64,000 nt of DNA from positions 1,302,001-1,366,000 of the forward strand of contig OZ244596.1 in NCBI GenBank assembly GCA_965218235.1, read 5' to 3'. The DNA is from CADCWK01 sp965218235 (GTDB lineage: Bacteria; Chloroflexota; Chloroflexia; Thermomicrobiales; UBA6265). Every line of letters begins with the position of its first letter. The stretch's first letter is position 1. A program made the position numbers and the translations under genes. Of this stretch, positions 17,499 to 25,214 are shown piece after piece. Below the pieces are notes generated by a model. It worked only from the letters and a program-made list of their open reading frames with translations. It searched no databases and was not told the origin of the DNA.

Positions 17499-17846
17499 AT
17501 GGTCGCTGAGCGAAAGATTATCGACCTCGAGGACGTTCCGGAAGTGGAGGCCCTGACTCGGGAACTTGATGAGCATCCGGAAGGGTTGATCCTTCGACGT
17601 GGTGGTCGGCTAATCGCTGAGGTCTCGGCCCTCTCGGAACCTGCTCGGGTCAGGGACGATCACGTATCGGCTTGGAAGTCGATGGCACCGGACGATGTCG
17701 AGCGGTTTCGCTCATTGGCCGGTGCTTGGGTTGGACTCGTTGACTTCGATGAACTAGACGCCCAGTGGGATGACCATCGACGGACCAGCATTGACCTTGA
17801 CCAGGAGCGCCGACATTGGATTGGCCTTGAAGACGTCGGTACCTGA
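17499..17846 (+). CDS. Antitoxin of a PIN-domain toxin-antitoxin system
   Basis: 115 residues. It is homologous to the antitoxin at 16790-17146 (MVAERKIIDLEDV, HPEGLILRRGG). Its TGA overlaps the toxin ATG in an ATGA junction, the common TA operon layout. GGAGGAGG lies about 9 bases upstream of the ATG. The N-terminal part probably forms the DNA-binding/dimer domain and the C-terminus (ERRHWIGLEDVGT) wraps the toxin; that division is inference. Confidence 0.75.
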   Translation: MVAERKIIDLEDVPEVEALTRELDEHPEGLILRRGGRLIAEVSALSEPARVRDDHVSAWKSMAPDDVERFRSLAGAWVGLVDFDELDAQWDDHRRTSIDLDQERRHWIGLEDVGT

Positions 17847-18361
17847 TGACTGGCTACCTCATCGATTCGGACTGGGTGATCGACTATCTGGCCGGTCGTC
17901 GGTTCGCTGTAGCGCTCGTCGATCGACTGATCAAGGAGGACGTCTCGATCAGTATCATCTCGATCGCGGAGTTGCTCGACGGTGCCGCCCGAACCAGTGA
18001 CCCAGCGGAGGCGATTAGCCGTTTGCGAGCGGTGCTGGCACCATTCGAAACGGTCGGGCTGGATTTCGAAACCGCGGTCATCTTCGGAACCCTTCGCAGC
18101 TCGCTAGAACGAGCCGGGATGCGCCTCGCGGATCTGGATCTGTTTATCGCCGCGACCGCCCTTCGCCATGACCTGACGCTGGTCACCCGCAACCGGCGCC
18201 ACTTCGACCGCGTACCCGGTCTGTGGCTGCACGAGGTCGACGCTATCTCGAAGACCCGGCGCGAATCGCCCATCAAGGCACATCTCTACCGCTGCGCTTC
18301 CCGGTCCTCGTCGGCCCAGCGCCGCACCCGCCGCCGCTGGATCTCGCGGGACAGCCGGTAG
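17846..18361 (+). CDS. PIN-domain toxin (VapC-like ribonuclease)
   Basis: 171 residues. PIN-fold acidic residues are visible at Asp7 (LIDSDWVIDYL), Glu42 (SIAELLDG) and Asp98 (LADLDLFIAATAL), with Asn116 in VTRNRRHF. These would bind Mg2+ for RNA cleavage. The last ~30 residues beyond LWLHEVDA are basic and run 76 bases into the convergent gene at 18286-18564. That is unusual and suggests the original stop was lost. The neutralising antitoxin is the overlapping gene upstream. Confidence 0.85.
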   Translation: MTGYLIDSDWVIDYLAGRRFAVALVDRLIKEDVSISIISIAELLDGAARTSDPAEAISRLRAVLAPFETVGLDFETAVIFGTLRSSLERAGMRLADLDLFIAATALRHDLTLVTRNRRHFDRVPGLWLHEVDAISKTRRESPIKAHLYRCASRSSSAQRRTRRRWISRDSR

Positions 18362-18564
18362 CGGTCGATCATCCAGCCGACCAGGACCAGGAACCCGGCG
18401 ACGACGACCAGGATGATGGCCAGCCCCTGGGTGACGGCCCAGCGCTGGTCGGCCGGGGTGCTGAGGAGCGAGATGCCCAGCACGAGCGCGAACGTGATCC
18501 AGAGGCCGGCCAGGAACGGGTGCCGGGCCAGCCAGTTGCGGGGACGGTCGGCGTCGGATGACAT
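18286..18564 (-). CDS. Small two-helix membrane protein
   Basis: 92 residues, ATG with GGAG 6 bases upstream. Two transmembrane segments are seen: about residues 17-35 (FLAGLWITFALVLGISLL) and 46-65 (VTQGLAIILVVVAGFLVLVG). A basic C-terminus follows (REIQRRRVRRWADEDREAQR). No family is recognised. Its 3' end overlaps the PIN toxin's 3' end on the other strand. Confidence 0.65.
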   Translation of the reverse strand: MSSDADRPRNWLARHPFLAGLWITFALVLGISLLSTPADQRWAVTQGLAIILVVVAGFLVLVGWMIDRYRLSREIQRRRVRRWADEDREAQR

Positions 18565-18729
18565 CGGTGGCTCCGTTCGGACGGGCAGGGCGATGGCGGG
18601 ATCGTCATCCGGCCGAGTATGCCGCACCCGGCCACACCACCGCGACGCATCGGCCGGCCCGGGCGCCGGACGTATACTCTGACGATGCGAACGCACGGCG
18701 ACCCTGTCACCCCGGAGGCCCCGCCCGAC

Positions 18730-20307
18730 ATGAACCAGACAACGACCGACCTGCTCGACCACCCCATTACCGCCACGCTGCCCGGTCTCCCCCCCGGCAC
18801 GACCGAGGTCCGCGTCCGGCTGGCCCCCTCCCCGACCGGCTCCGTCCACATCGGCAACGTCAAGACCGGACTCTACAACTGGCTGCTCGCCCGCGGGCAG
18901 GCGCAGCGGCTCGGGCTGGACGGGACCTTCCTGCTCCGGATCGAGGACACCGACCGCAACCGCTACGTCGAGGACGCCGCCGAGCAGCTGCTCGACATCC
19001 TGCGCTGGTTCGGGCTGGAGTGGCAGGAGGGACCGGACGTCGGCGGGCCGCACGCGCCGTACGTCCAGAGCGAGCGCCTGCCGGTCTTCCAGGAGCGAGC
19101 CCGGCACCTCGTGGCTACGGGTCACGCCTACCCGTGCTTCTGCACGCCCGAGCGACTCGCGGCCGTCCGGGAGGCGCAGCAGGCCCGGCACGAGCCCACG
19201 GGGTACGACCGGCATTGCCGGTGGATCCCCGCCGACGAGGCCGACGCCCGGATCGCGGCCGGGGAGCCGCACGTCATCCGGTTCAAGACCCCGCGCGACA
19301 GCGAGACGATCGTCCGGGACGTCATCCGCGGACCGATCGAGACGGCCAACGCGACGCTCGAGGACGCCGTCCTGCTCAAGACGGACGGCTACCCGACCTA
19401 CCATCTCGCCCACATCGTCGATGATCACCTGATGGAGATCACCCATGTCATCCGCGGGGCCGAGTGGATCCCGTCGGCGCCGCTGCATGTCCTGATCTAC
19501 ACCGCCTTCGGCTGGGAGCTGCCGGCGTTCATCCACGTCCCGCTGATCCTCGCGCCCGGCGGCGGCAAGCTGAGCAAGCGCCACGGCGCGACGACGATGG
19601 CCGAGTTCCGCGAGCAGGGCTACCTGCCCGAGGCGCTGATGAACTACCTGGCCCTGCTGGGCTGGAGCTTCGACGCCACGACCGAGATCTTCAGCCCCGA
19701 GGATCTGCTGGAGAAGTTCTCGATCGAGCGGCTCAGCGCCTCACCGGCCATCTTCGACTACAACAAGCTGCGCTGGTTCAACCAGCAGTACATCAACCAC
19801 ATCCTGACGCTGGACGATCTGACCGGCCGCGTCATGCCGTTCCTCGCCCAGGCCGGGATGATCGACGCCGAGGCCGCCCGGACGGATCACCCCCGGCACG
19901 CCGTCGTCCGTGAGGTGACGGCTCTGCTCAAGGACCGGCTGGAGACGCTGGCCGACGCCCCGGAGCACATGGCGCCGTTCCTCGTGGACGACCTGCCGGA
20001 CTACGACAGCACCCTGCTCGTCCCAAAGAAGACCGAGCCAGCGGCGGCGCGGCGCGGGCTGGAGGCCGCCCTCGCGCTCCTGCCCGAGGTCGACCTGGCC
20101 GACGAGGCGGCGGCCGAGGTCCGGTTCCGGGCGCTGGCGGAGGAGCTCGGCCTGAAGACCGGACAGCTCTTCATGGCGATCCGCGTCGCCGCGACCGGCC
20201 GAACGCAGTCCCCTGGTTTGTTCGGCACGCTGCGGGTGATCGGTCCTGACCGTCTGCGACGTCGTTTCGAGAGTGCGATCGTCCGGCTGTCAGCGATCTC
20301 AGCCTGA
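18730..20307 (+). CDS. gltX: Glutamyl-tRNA synthetase
   Basis: 525 residues. Class I motifs are present: RLAPSPTGSVHIGNVKTGLY (HIGH region) and GGGKLSKRHGATTM (KMSKS region), with a tRNA-binding C-terminal helical part. It charges tRNA-Glu (possibly tRNA-Gln as well, given how common GatCAB is outside proteobacteria; inference). The start ATG 18730 has GGAGG 11 bases upstream, and a -10-like TATACT at 18673-18678 argues against the two earlier in-frame ATGs. Confidence 0.95.
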   Translation: MNQTTTDLLDHPITATLPGLPPGTTEVRVRLAPSPTGSVHIGNVKTGLYNWLLARGQAQRLGLDGTFLLRIEDTDRNRYVEDAAEQLLDILRWFGLEWQEGPDVGGPHAPYVQSERLPVFQERARHLVATGHAYPCFCTPERLAAVREAQQARHEPTGYDRHCRWIPADEADARIAAGEPHVIRFKTPRDSETIVRDVIRGPIETANATLEDAVLLKTDGYPTYHLAHIVDDHLMEITHVIRGAEWIPSAPLHVLIYTAFGWELPAFIHVPLILAPGGGKLSKRHGATTMAEFREQGYLPEALMNYLALLGWSFDATTEIFSPEDLLEKFSIERLSASPAIFDYNKLRWFNQQYINHILTLDDLTGRVMPFLAQAGMIDAEAARTDHPRHAVVREVTALLKDRLETLADAPEHMAPFLVDDLPDYDSTLLVPKKTEPAAARRGLEAALALLPEVDLADEAAAEVRFRALAEELGLKTGQLFMAIRVAATGRTQSPGLFGTLRVIGPDRLRRRFESAIVRLSAISA

Positions 20308-20366
20308 TCCTGAGCCGGCCACTCCGCCGAGGCGCCGTGACGATTCCTGCTTACTCTAGGAGAGTC

Positions 20367-21311
20367 ATGCCCATGACCGCACTTAATCGACGACAGCTCG
20401 TCGTTGCTGCCGGAGCGCTCGCCATCGCTCCCGTGCTGAACAGCCCCCATGTCTCCGCCGGGACCGCTGCCGGGACACCGGGTGCCGGGACACCGGCCGT
20501 CGCCGTGCCGACCCGAGACGAGATCCTCGTCTCGGCCGCCGACCTGGCGACTCAGCTTGCTGGACCGGAGCCGCCGGTCGTGATCGCGCTGACCGAGGCA
20601 GAGGCCTTCGCCGTCGGGCACATCTCCGGTGCCTGGCAGATCGACTGGCCGGCCCTCGAGCTTGACGACACCTCGGCCGGGGCGATCGCGGCCTGGGAGG
20701 GGACGACCCGGGCGCAGCTCGGCGCACTCGAGATCATGCCGAACGCGACCGTCGTGATCTACGACGGCGGGACGCTCTTCGCCGCCCGGCTGTGGTGGGT
20801 GCTGGACTACTTCGGCCACCAGACCAAATTGATCCTCGACGGTGGGCTGCCGGCCTGGCGGGCCGCTGGGCAGCCGGTCGTGACGGCGGCCGACGATGCG
20901 GCGACGCCGGTGGCCGCGCCCGCTGACTACCCGGCCAACGCCGACGAGAACCGGCTGGCGACGCTCGATCAGGTCGTGGCGGCACTCGGCGACCCGGCGG
21001 TCGCGATCGTCGACGCCCGGACCGCCGATGAGTTCGCCGCCGGTCACATCCCCGGCGCCGTCAACGTCAATTACCCGCTCAACGCCCAGCCCGACGACCC
21101 GAAGACGTACCTGTCCGGGGACGAGCTCACCCGGCTCTACGCCGGCGCTGGCGTGACGCCCGACCAGCTCGTCATCCCCTACTGCGCGACTGGCGTCCGC
21201 TCCGCCGTGACTTACACCGCCCTCCGGGTGGCCGGCTTCCCGAACGTCGCCCTCTACACCGGCTCCTGGAATGAGTGGGGCAGCGACCCGGAGACGCCGA
21301 AGGAGCCGTAG
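20367..21311 (+). CDS. Exported thiosulfate sulfurtransferase, two rhodanese domains
   Basis: About 314 residues. A twin-arginine signal (NRRQLVVAAGALAIAPVL) is followed by a Thr/Pro/Gly linker (AAGTPGAGTP). The first rhodanese domain contains GHISGAWQIDWPAL and lacks the active Cys (VVIYDGGTLFAARL). The second has GHIPGAVNVNYPLN and the active loop CATGVRSAVTY with Cys near residue 273. That is the normal inactive-active arrangement of TST enzymes, acting outside the cytoplasmic membrane. AGGAG precedes the start. Confidence 0.88.
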   Translation: MPMTALNRRQLVVAAGALAIAPVLNSPHVSAGTAAGTPGAGTPAVAVPTRDEILVSAADLATQLAGPEPPVVIALTEAEAFAVGHISGAWQIDWPALELDDTSAGAIAAWEGTTRAQLGALEIMPNATVVIYDGGTLFAARLWWVLDYFGHQTKLILDGGLPAWRAAGQPVVTAADDAATPVAAPADYPANADENRLATLDQVVAALGDPAVAIVDARTADEFAAGHIPGAVNVNYPLNAQPDDPKTYLSGDELTRLYAGAGVTPDQLVIPYCATGVRSAVTYTALRVAGFPNVALYTGSWNEWGSDPETPKEP

Positions 21312-21713
21312 TCAGCAGCGGAGCGGACCCGGCACGACGTGTTGCTCGTCCAGCCCGCTGACCTCCAGCGCCGCCGCGAGCGTATCGAAGCGGAGGATAC
21401 GAGTGATCTGGCCGTCGGTCACCTGGAACGCCGTGAATACCGTCCGTGGTTCTGTCAACCCATCGCCGTCCGGGTCTGGCCACCGGGCGGCCTGCTCGAC
21501 GACTACTGCGTCCCCGCTTGCATAGATCTGGCGCGGTTCGAGCCGGATACCGGACTGTTCGACCCATTCCCGCACGTCGCTACGACTGCCGTGGTCGCCG
21601 CCCCTCGGGCCGGATATCTCGACCCTTGCCGCGACCAGCTCCCCCAGGCCATCGCGGTCGCGTTCGTTGAGACGACGGTGCCACTCGTCAACTACCTGTC
21701 GCGCGGCGTCCAT
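21312..21713 (-). CDS. SnoaL/NTF2-like protein
   Basis: 133 residues with the NTF2-like cone fold pattern: VVDEWHRRLNERDRDGLGEL, REWVEQSGIRLEPRQIYASG and TVFTAFQVTDGQITRILRFD. The function of such single-domain proteins is rarely known. The start at 21713 has AGGAG 7 bases upstream; the frame is open further into the shared promoter region. The stop codon abuts the rhodanese stop (convergent). It is divergent from a MarR-like regulator and may be its target. Confidence 0.72.
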   Translation of the reverse strand: MDAARQVVDEWHRRLNERDRDGLGELVAARVEISGPRGGDHGSRSDVREWVEQSGIRLEPRQIYASGDAVVVEQAARWPDPDGDGLTEPRTVFTAFQVTDGQITRILRFDTLAAALEVSGLDEQHVVPGPLRC

Positions 21714-21759
21714 TCGTTCTCTCCTGCACAGAATCGGGGCGATTGTCCACGAGACGAGA

Positions 21760-21778
21760 TGTATGCATGTATCATACA
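21760..21778. promoter_or_regulatory. Palindrome at the MarR/SnoaL divergent start, candidate operator
   Basis: TGTATG (21760-21765) and CATACA (21773-21778) are perfect inverted arms around a 7-base spacer. This is the size of a MarR-dimer half-site pair. It lies between the divergent starts and overlaps the probable start of the MarR-like gene, so autorepression is plausible. Confidence 0.45.
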
Positions 21779-22306
21779 CCTAATAACGGGGCTGCCAAGA
21801 CGGATGATGGAATCTCTGACGTCCCGTCTGGCGATCGCATCGAGCGGGCCGCCGAAATGCTCTTTCAGTTGGGGCGGAGTTTCGCTCGACTCCCCCTACC
21901 CGTTCCCACTGCCCAGGACGGTGGATCGCCCGTCTCGCGTACCTCGGTCCAGGTCTGTCTGGCCATCGTCGGCGGACAGGACGCTGACGAGGACGTAACC
22001 GTTGGCTGGGTCGCTGTTGCGCTCGGGGTCGAGGCGTCGACCGCCAGTCGTCTGGTCGCGCAGGCGATCGCCGCCGGGTTCGTCCAGAGCTCGCCCGCTC
22101 CCACTGACCGCCGACGGCTGGTGCTGGATCTGACCGGTGCCGGGCTCAGGCTTGCTCATGAAGCCCGACAGTATCAGCGTCAAGTTTTCGATGATCTAAC
22201 CGCCTCGTGGGCCCTGTCCGAGCGTGAGACGTTCGCTCGTCTCTTCATCGTCTTCGCCGGGGAGGTCATCAGACGCGCATCGGTCGAGCGGTCGATGGAT
22301 CGCTGA
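21767..22306 (+). CDS. MarR-family transcriptional regulator
   Basis: About 179 residues. The winged-helix region includes VGWVAVALGVEASTASRLVAQAIAAGFVQ (recognition helix) and the wing APTDRRRLVLDLT, typical of MarR. Dimer helices flank it (ERAAEMLFQLGRSFARL and the C-terminal half). The start is uncertain: ATG 21767 is taken, but TTG 21743 and ATG 21857 are possible. The divergent SnoaL-like gene is the likely regulated partner. Confidence 0.78.
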   Translation: MYHTPNNGAAKTDDGISDVPSGDRIERAAEMLFQLGRSFARLPLPVPTAQDGGSPVSRTSVQVCLAIVGGQDADEDVTVGWVAVALGVEASTASRLVAQAIAAGFVQSSPAPTDRRRLVLDLTGAGLRLAHEARQYQRQVFDDLTASWALSERETFARLFIVFAGEVIRRASVERSMDR

Positions 22307-22625
22307 TCGGGGTCAGGATATGAGTTCTGGTTACGCCGGGGTCGCCGGCGATTGCCTGGATGGTTTGATCCTGGATCGGTGCCGGACCGATCCGGGCATC
22401 CGACGACGCAGGCGTGGACCACTCCGTTCCGGTCGCACCAGATAACCGGCGCCGCTTGACGTGGGCCAGCTTGACAGGATCGCCCCGCGCGCTGGCGGCG
22501 TGCAGCCTGATCGATGGTCTACCCCATGCGTATGGTTGCGCTGTCTCACGATCGCGAGCCCCGAACGTTGAATAGACAAAGGAGTCGGGCGAGAAAATGC
22601 TCTGCTCCAAAGACGGGAGATGGCA
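22307..22625. other. Leader region of the rhodopsin gene
   Basis: About 320 bases without a supported gene. I found no convincing promoter pair, riboswitch or tRNA. It ends with GGGAG, 6 bases before the chosen rhodopsin ATG. Confidence 0.35.
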
Positions 22626-23384
22626 ATGGTCGCAACATGGCTCTGGATCGGCGTGTTCGGCATGGCGATCGGCTCGCTTGGTTTTCTGGCCTATGCGTTG
22701 ACCAACGGGCACCGTAACAACCGGGAGGAATTGCAGGGGTTGCTCTCGTTCGTCGTTCCGCTCGTGGCCGCGATCGCCTATCTGGCCATGGCGCTTGGTC
22801 AGGCAAGCTTCATGCTTGGCGACCGGGAAGTCTTCTGGGGGCGATATGCTGACTGGTCGATCACCACACCGCTTCTCCTGCTCCACCTCGTGTTGCTCCT
22901 GCAGATCCGCCCAATGCTTACGGTCGGTCTGCTGATCTCCGACGTGATCATGATCGTGACCGGGTTCGCTGGCGCACTCGCCGACCAGGACAACGGCGTC
23001 AACTACCTCTGGTGGACCGTCAGCACCGGAGCGTTCGTTGCCATCCTCGCCATTCTGGCGTCCCAGGTGGCGACCGTGTCGCGGAAGCCGGGAATCGATG
23101 GCCGGCGGGTAAGCGTGTCCCGGTCTTTGACGGGACTCCTGATGGTGCTCTGGATCCTCTATCCGATTCTGTGGCTGATCGGTCAGACTGGCACCGCGGC
23201 CAGTTCCCCAGGGACGGAAGTTGCCCTCTTCACGATCCTCGATCTCGTCGCGAAGGTCGGGTTCGGCATTGCTGTGGTCGTGGGTGTTCGTTCGATTCCC
23301 GAACCAGCGGAGTCCGAGGACCTCTTCCCGAACGCGACCCAGCAGCCGGGTGGTCCGATGCCCGCCGGTGTGCGGGCCCGTTGA
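22626..23384 (+). CDS. Microbial (type 1) rhodopsin with D-T-H motif
   Basis: 252 residues, seven hydrophobic helices. Helix C reads GRYADWSITTPLLLLH, aligning to bacteriorhodopsin RYADWLFTTPLLLLD: Arg73, Asp76 (primary acceptor), Thr80, but His87 where the pump has its Asp donor. Helix F has LWILYPILWLIG and helix G LDLVAKVGFG with counter-ion Asp206 and retinal Lys210. A Glu (residue 198) is kept at the position of the bacteriorhodopsin release-group Glu204, while Glu194 is replaced by Thr. It should bind retinal and respond to light. Pump or sensor cannot be decided; no transducer, carotenoid or blh gene is adjacent. The start ATG 22626 has GGGAG 6 bases upstream. Confidence 0.92.
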   Translation: MVATWLWIGVFGMAIGSLGFLAYALTNGHRNNREELQGLLSFVVPLVAAIAYLAMALGQASFMLGDREVFWGRYADWSITTPLLLLHLVLLLQIRPMLTVGLLISDVIMIVTGFAGALADQDNGVNYLWWTVSTGAFVAILAILASQVATVSRKPGIDGRRVSVSRSLTGLLMVLWILYPILWLIGQTGTAASSPGTEVALFTILDLVAKVGFGIAVVVGVRSIPEPAESEDLFPNATQQPGGPMPAGVRAR

Positions 23385-23407
23385 TCGACTGCGATATCTC
23401 CCTGCAA

Positions 23408-23445
23408 GCCAACGGCGGATGGTCCCGGGACCATCCGCCGTTGGC
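23408..23445. terminator. 38-bp perfect palindrome, bidirectional terminator
   Basis: GCCAACGGCGGATGGTCCC (23408-23426) is followed without spacer by its exact reverse complement (23427-23445). It lies 24 bases past the rhodopsin stop and 79 bases from the convergent nucleotidyltransferase stop, so it can serve both strands. Confidence 0.7.
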
Positions 23446-23523
23446 GGTCTACATGGTGTCTGACGAACGCGCTGGCTCAGGCACGTCGTTCTTTGCTCAG
23501 TCCTCTGATGCCACCAAACCGGT

Positions 23524-24147
23524 TCAGCACCGAATTAGCCATGGGTGGCCGTCGCCGTACGTCAGCACGATGACGTCCCGGAGCCACGTTCGCTGATCCT
23601 CACTCAGCATCGGCAGGACGGCCCCGAAGTCAGCGTCGTCCTTTGGGCGGCGACCCTTCGCCTTGTAGAACAGCTGGATCTCCGGACGGAGGTAGGGGAC
23701 GCCGGCGGCGGTACGGTTGCCAATATCGGCAATTGGTCGGGTGATCCGTTGGTCCCGCCGGGACCGCCAGACATCGCCGTCCGCATCGGACTCGTCCAGC
23801 ATGAGTTGCAGGCGCCAGGGGCCGTCCGGCGTCTCCCGGCACCAGATGTCGTGGGCCGCGTCCGGTAGCGTCTCGCCGACTGGCCATGGGCGGAGCGTCC
23901 CCGGCGGGTCGGCGACCCAGCAGTCCCATGCCGCCAACAGGTCGCGGGCGGTCAGGTGGTCCCGGCGCAGGAGCAGGACATCGATGTCGTCATGGGGGCG
24001 AACAGGCTCGCCGATCGCCAGCTCGATCGCGTAGCCGCCGGCGACCCACCACGGGAACCGGGCGGCCTGGAACAGTTCAGCGACCGGCGCCACGCCGAGC
24101 GGCTCCCATCGGCGCTCGTGTTGCGGGATGACGCTGATATCTTGCAT
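23524..24147 (-). CDS. Nucleotidyltransferase-fold protein, aminoglycoside adenylyltransferase-like
   Basis: 207 residues. The N-terminus has the Pol-beta-type NTase core: WWVAGGYAIELAIGEPVRPH, then DDIDVLLLRRD with the metal-binding DxD. The rest (DGPWRLQLMLDESD, GVPYLRPEIQLFYKAKGRR) matches the ANT(2'')/LinA-like group. Members adenylylate aminoglycosides or lincosamides, but many chromosomal relatives have unknown substrates; resistance is not shown by sequence. ATG is preceded by GGAGG. Confidence 0.75.
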   Translation of the reverse strand: MQDISVIPQHERRWEPLGVAPVAELFQAARFPWWVAGGYAIELAIGEPVRPHDDIDVLLLRRDHLTARDLLAAWDCWVADPPGTLRPWPVGETLPDAAHDIWCRETPDGPWRLQLMLDESDADGDVWRSRRDQRITRPIADIGNRTAAGVPYLRPEIQLFYKAKGRRPKDDADFGAVLPMLSEDQRTWLRDVIVLTYGDGHPWLIRC

Positions 24148-24456
24148 CGAACGTACCTCCGGAACATCAGCCTTTTCGAGCGTTGAACCATCGACCGCAG
24201 ACTATGTGAAACGCTTGCCTGACGGCAATGCCCGTCGCTGTCCGGAAGTCTGGCCTCGGACATGGACGCTTCTCACATGAAAAGCTCGACTAGAACATCG
24301 CGGACAATGGGCGGCGCGGGTCTTCGAAACGGATGAAAAAGCCGGACACTATCGGAGCAACGCCGACTGCCACGGGTGCCCGAGCTTCACAAGAACGCCA
24401 GCCCAGGCGGGGCGCTTACGCTGCTTCCTGAGTGGATCGTCAGTATCAGGTCGACA
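24148..24456. other. Gene-free interval
   Basis: About 310 bases between the nucleotidyltransferase gene start and the TetR stop codon. I see no gene, repeat or clear promoter in it; it presumably carries the promoter of the minus-strand nucleotidyltransferase gene near 24150-24250. Confidence 0.35.
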
Positions 24457-25059
24457 TCAGCTCCGGCTCGATTGACGGAGTCCCGCGAGGAGCAGACCGA
24501 CCATTCGGCGGGCATCGTAGCGCGGGTCGTTGCCAGCGCCGATGCAGAGGTTGCCGATGCCGCGCATCAGTTCAAGGGCACCGATATCGGGGTTGATCTC
24601 GCCGGCCTCCGCTGCCGCGTCAAGCAGCTGAGCGCAGACGGGCACCAGGCGGTCGAGGAAGTAGGTGTGCAGCGCATCGAAGCCGGCGCTGTCGGATTGT
24701 AGCGCCGCGGCGAGCCCATGCTTCGTGACCAGAAAATCCACGAAGAGGTTGACCCACTGACCCAGTGCGGCGTACGGCGAGTCACCGTTCGCCAGCAGGA
24801 CCGGTCCGGCCTCGGCGCAGGCCTCGACCTGATGGCGGTAAACGGCCACGACGAGATCCGCTCGCGTCGGGAAGTGGCGGTAGATCGTTCCCATCCCAAC
24901 GCCGGCCCTGGCCGCGATGTCACGCACCGGCGCGTCGACACCGGATGTGACGAACACGGCCGCCGCGGCGTCGAGCAACGTCTGCTCGTTGCGTCGTGCG
25001 TCTGCACGCTTGAGCCGGGCTGGCTGCCCCGCTGCCCCGTCGATGTCGATGTCGATCAT
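24457..25059 (-). CDS. TetR-family repressor
   Basis: 200 residues. The TetR HTH is clear: ILDAA-like start LLDAAAAVFVTSGVDAPVRD, IAARAGVGMGTIYRHFPTRADLV. The C-terminal ligand domain is generic. It is divergent from an aldo/keto reductase, and a 28-bp palindrome overlaps the reductase promoter, so it probably represses that gene and the following luciferase-fold enzyme. Confidence 0.87.
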   Translation of the reverse strand: MIDIDIDGAAGQPARLKRADARRNEQTLLDAAAAVFVTSGVDAPVRDIAARAGVGMGTIYRHFPTRADLVVAVYRHQVEACAEAGPVLLANGDSPYAALGQWVNLFVDFLVTKHGLAAALQSDSAGFDALHTYFLDRLVPVCAQLLDAAAEAGEINPDIGALELMRGIGNLCIGAGNDPRYDARRMVGLLLAGLRQSSRS

Positions 25060-25083
25060 GGCGTCATATCTCCAAACCTACGC

Positions 25084-25124
25084 TTGACAAACGGATCAAT
25101 GCTCCGTATATTTGCGGAGCATTG
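25084..25124 (+). promoter_or_regulatory. Sigma70-type promoter with overlapping TetR operator
   Basis: TTGACA (25084-25089) and TATATT (25107-25112) are separated by 17 bases, pointing towards the aldo/keto reductase. The arms CAATGCTCCG (25097-25106) and CGGAGCATTG (25115-25124) form a perfect palindrome with an 8-base centre that covers the -10 box. Repressor binding there would block RNA polymerase directly. Confidence 0.82.
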
Positions 25125-25214
25125 TTCCGCTTGGGCAGTATGCCAGACCGGAGCGCTTGGGAGCAAGCCACGCGGCGTCTCCAGGCACTCATCACCTATT
25201 CGAGGATTACCGTC

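Noticed and set aside
22380..22445. Possible tRNA ending in GCACCA upstream of the rhodopsin gene
   Set aside because: No T-loop consensus (GTTCRANYC) or acceptor pairing could be found.
23524..24147. Calling the nucleotidyltransferase an antibiotic-resistance gene
   Set aside because: Only fold-level features are visible; many chromosomal relatives have other or unknown substrates.
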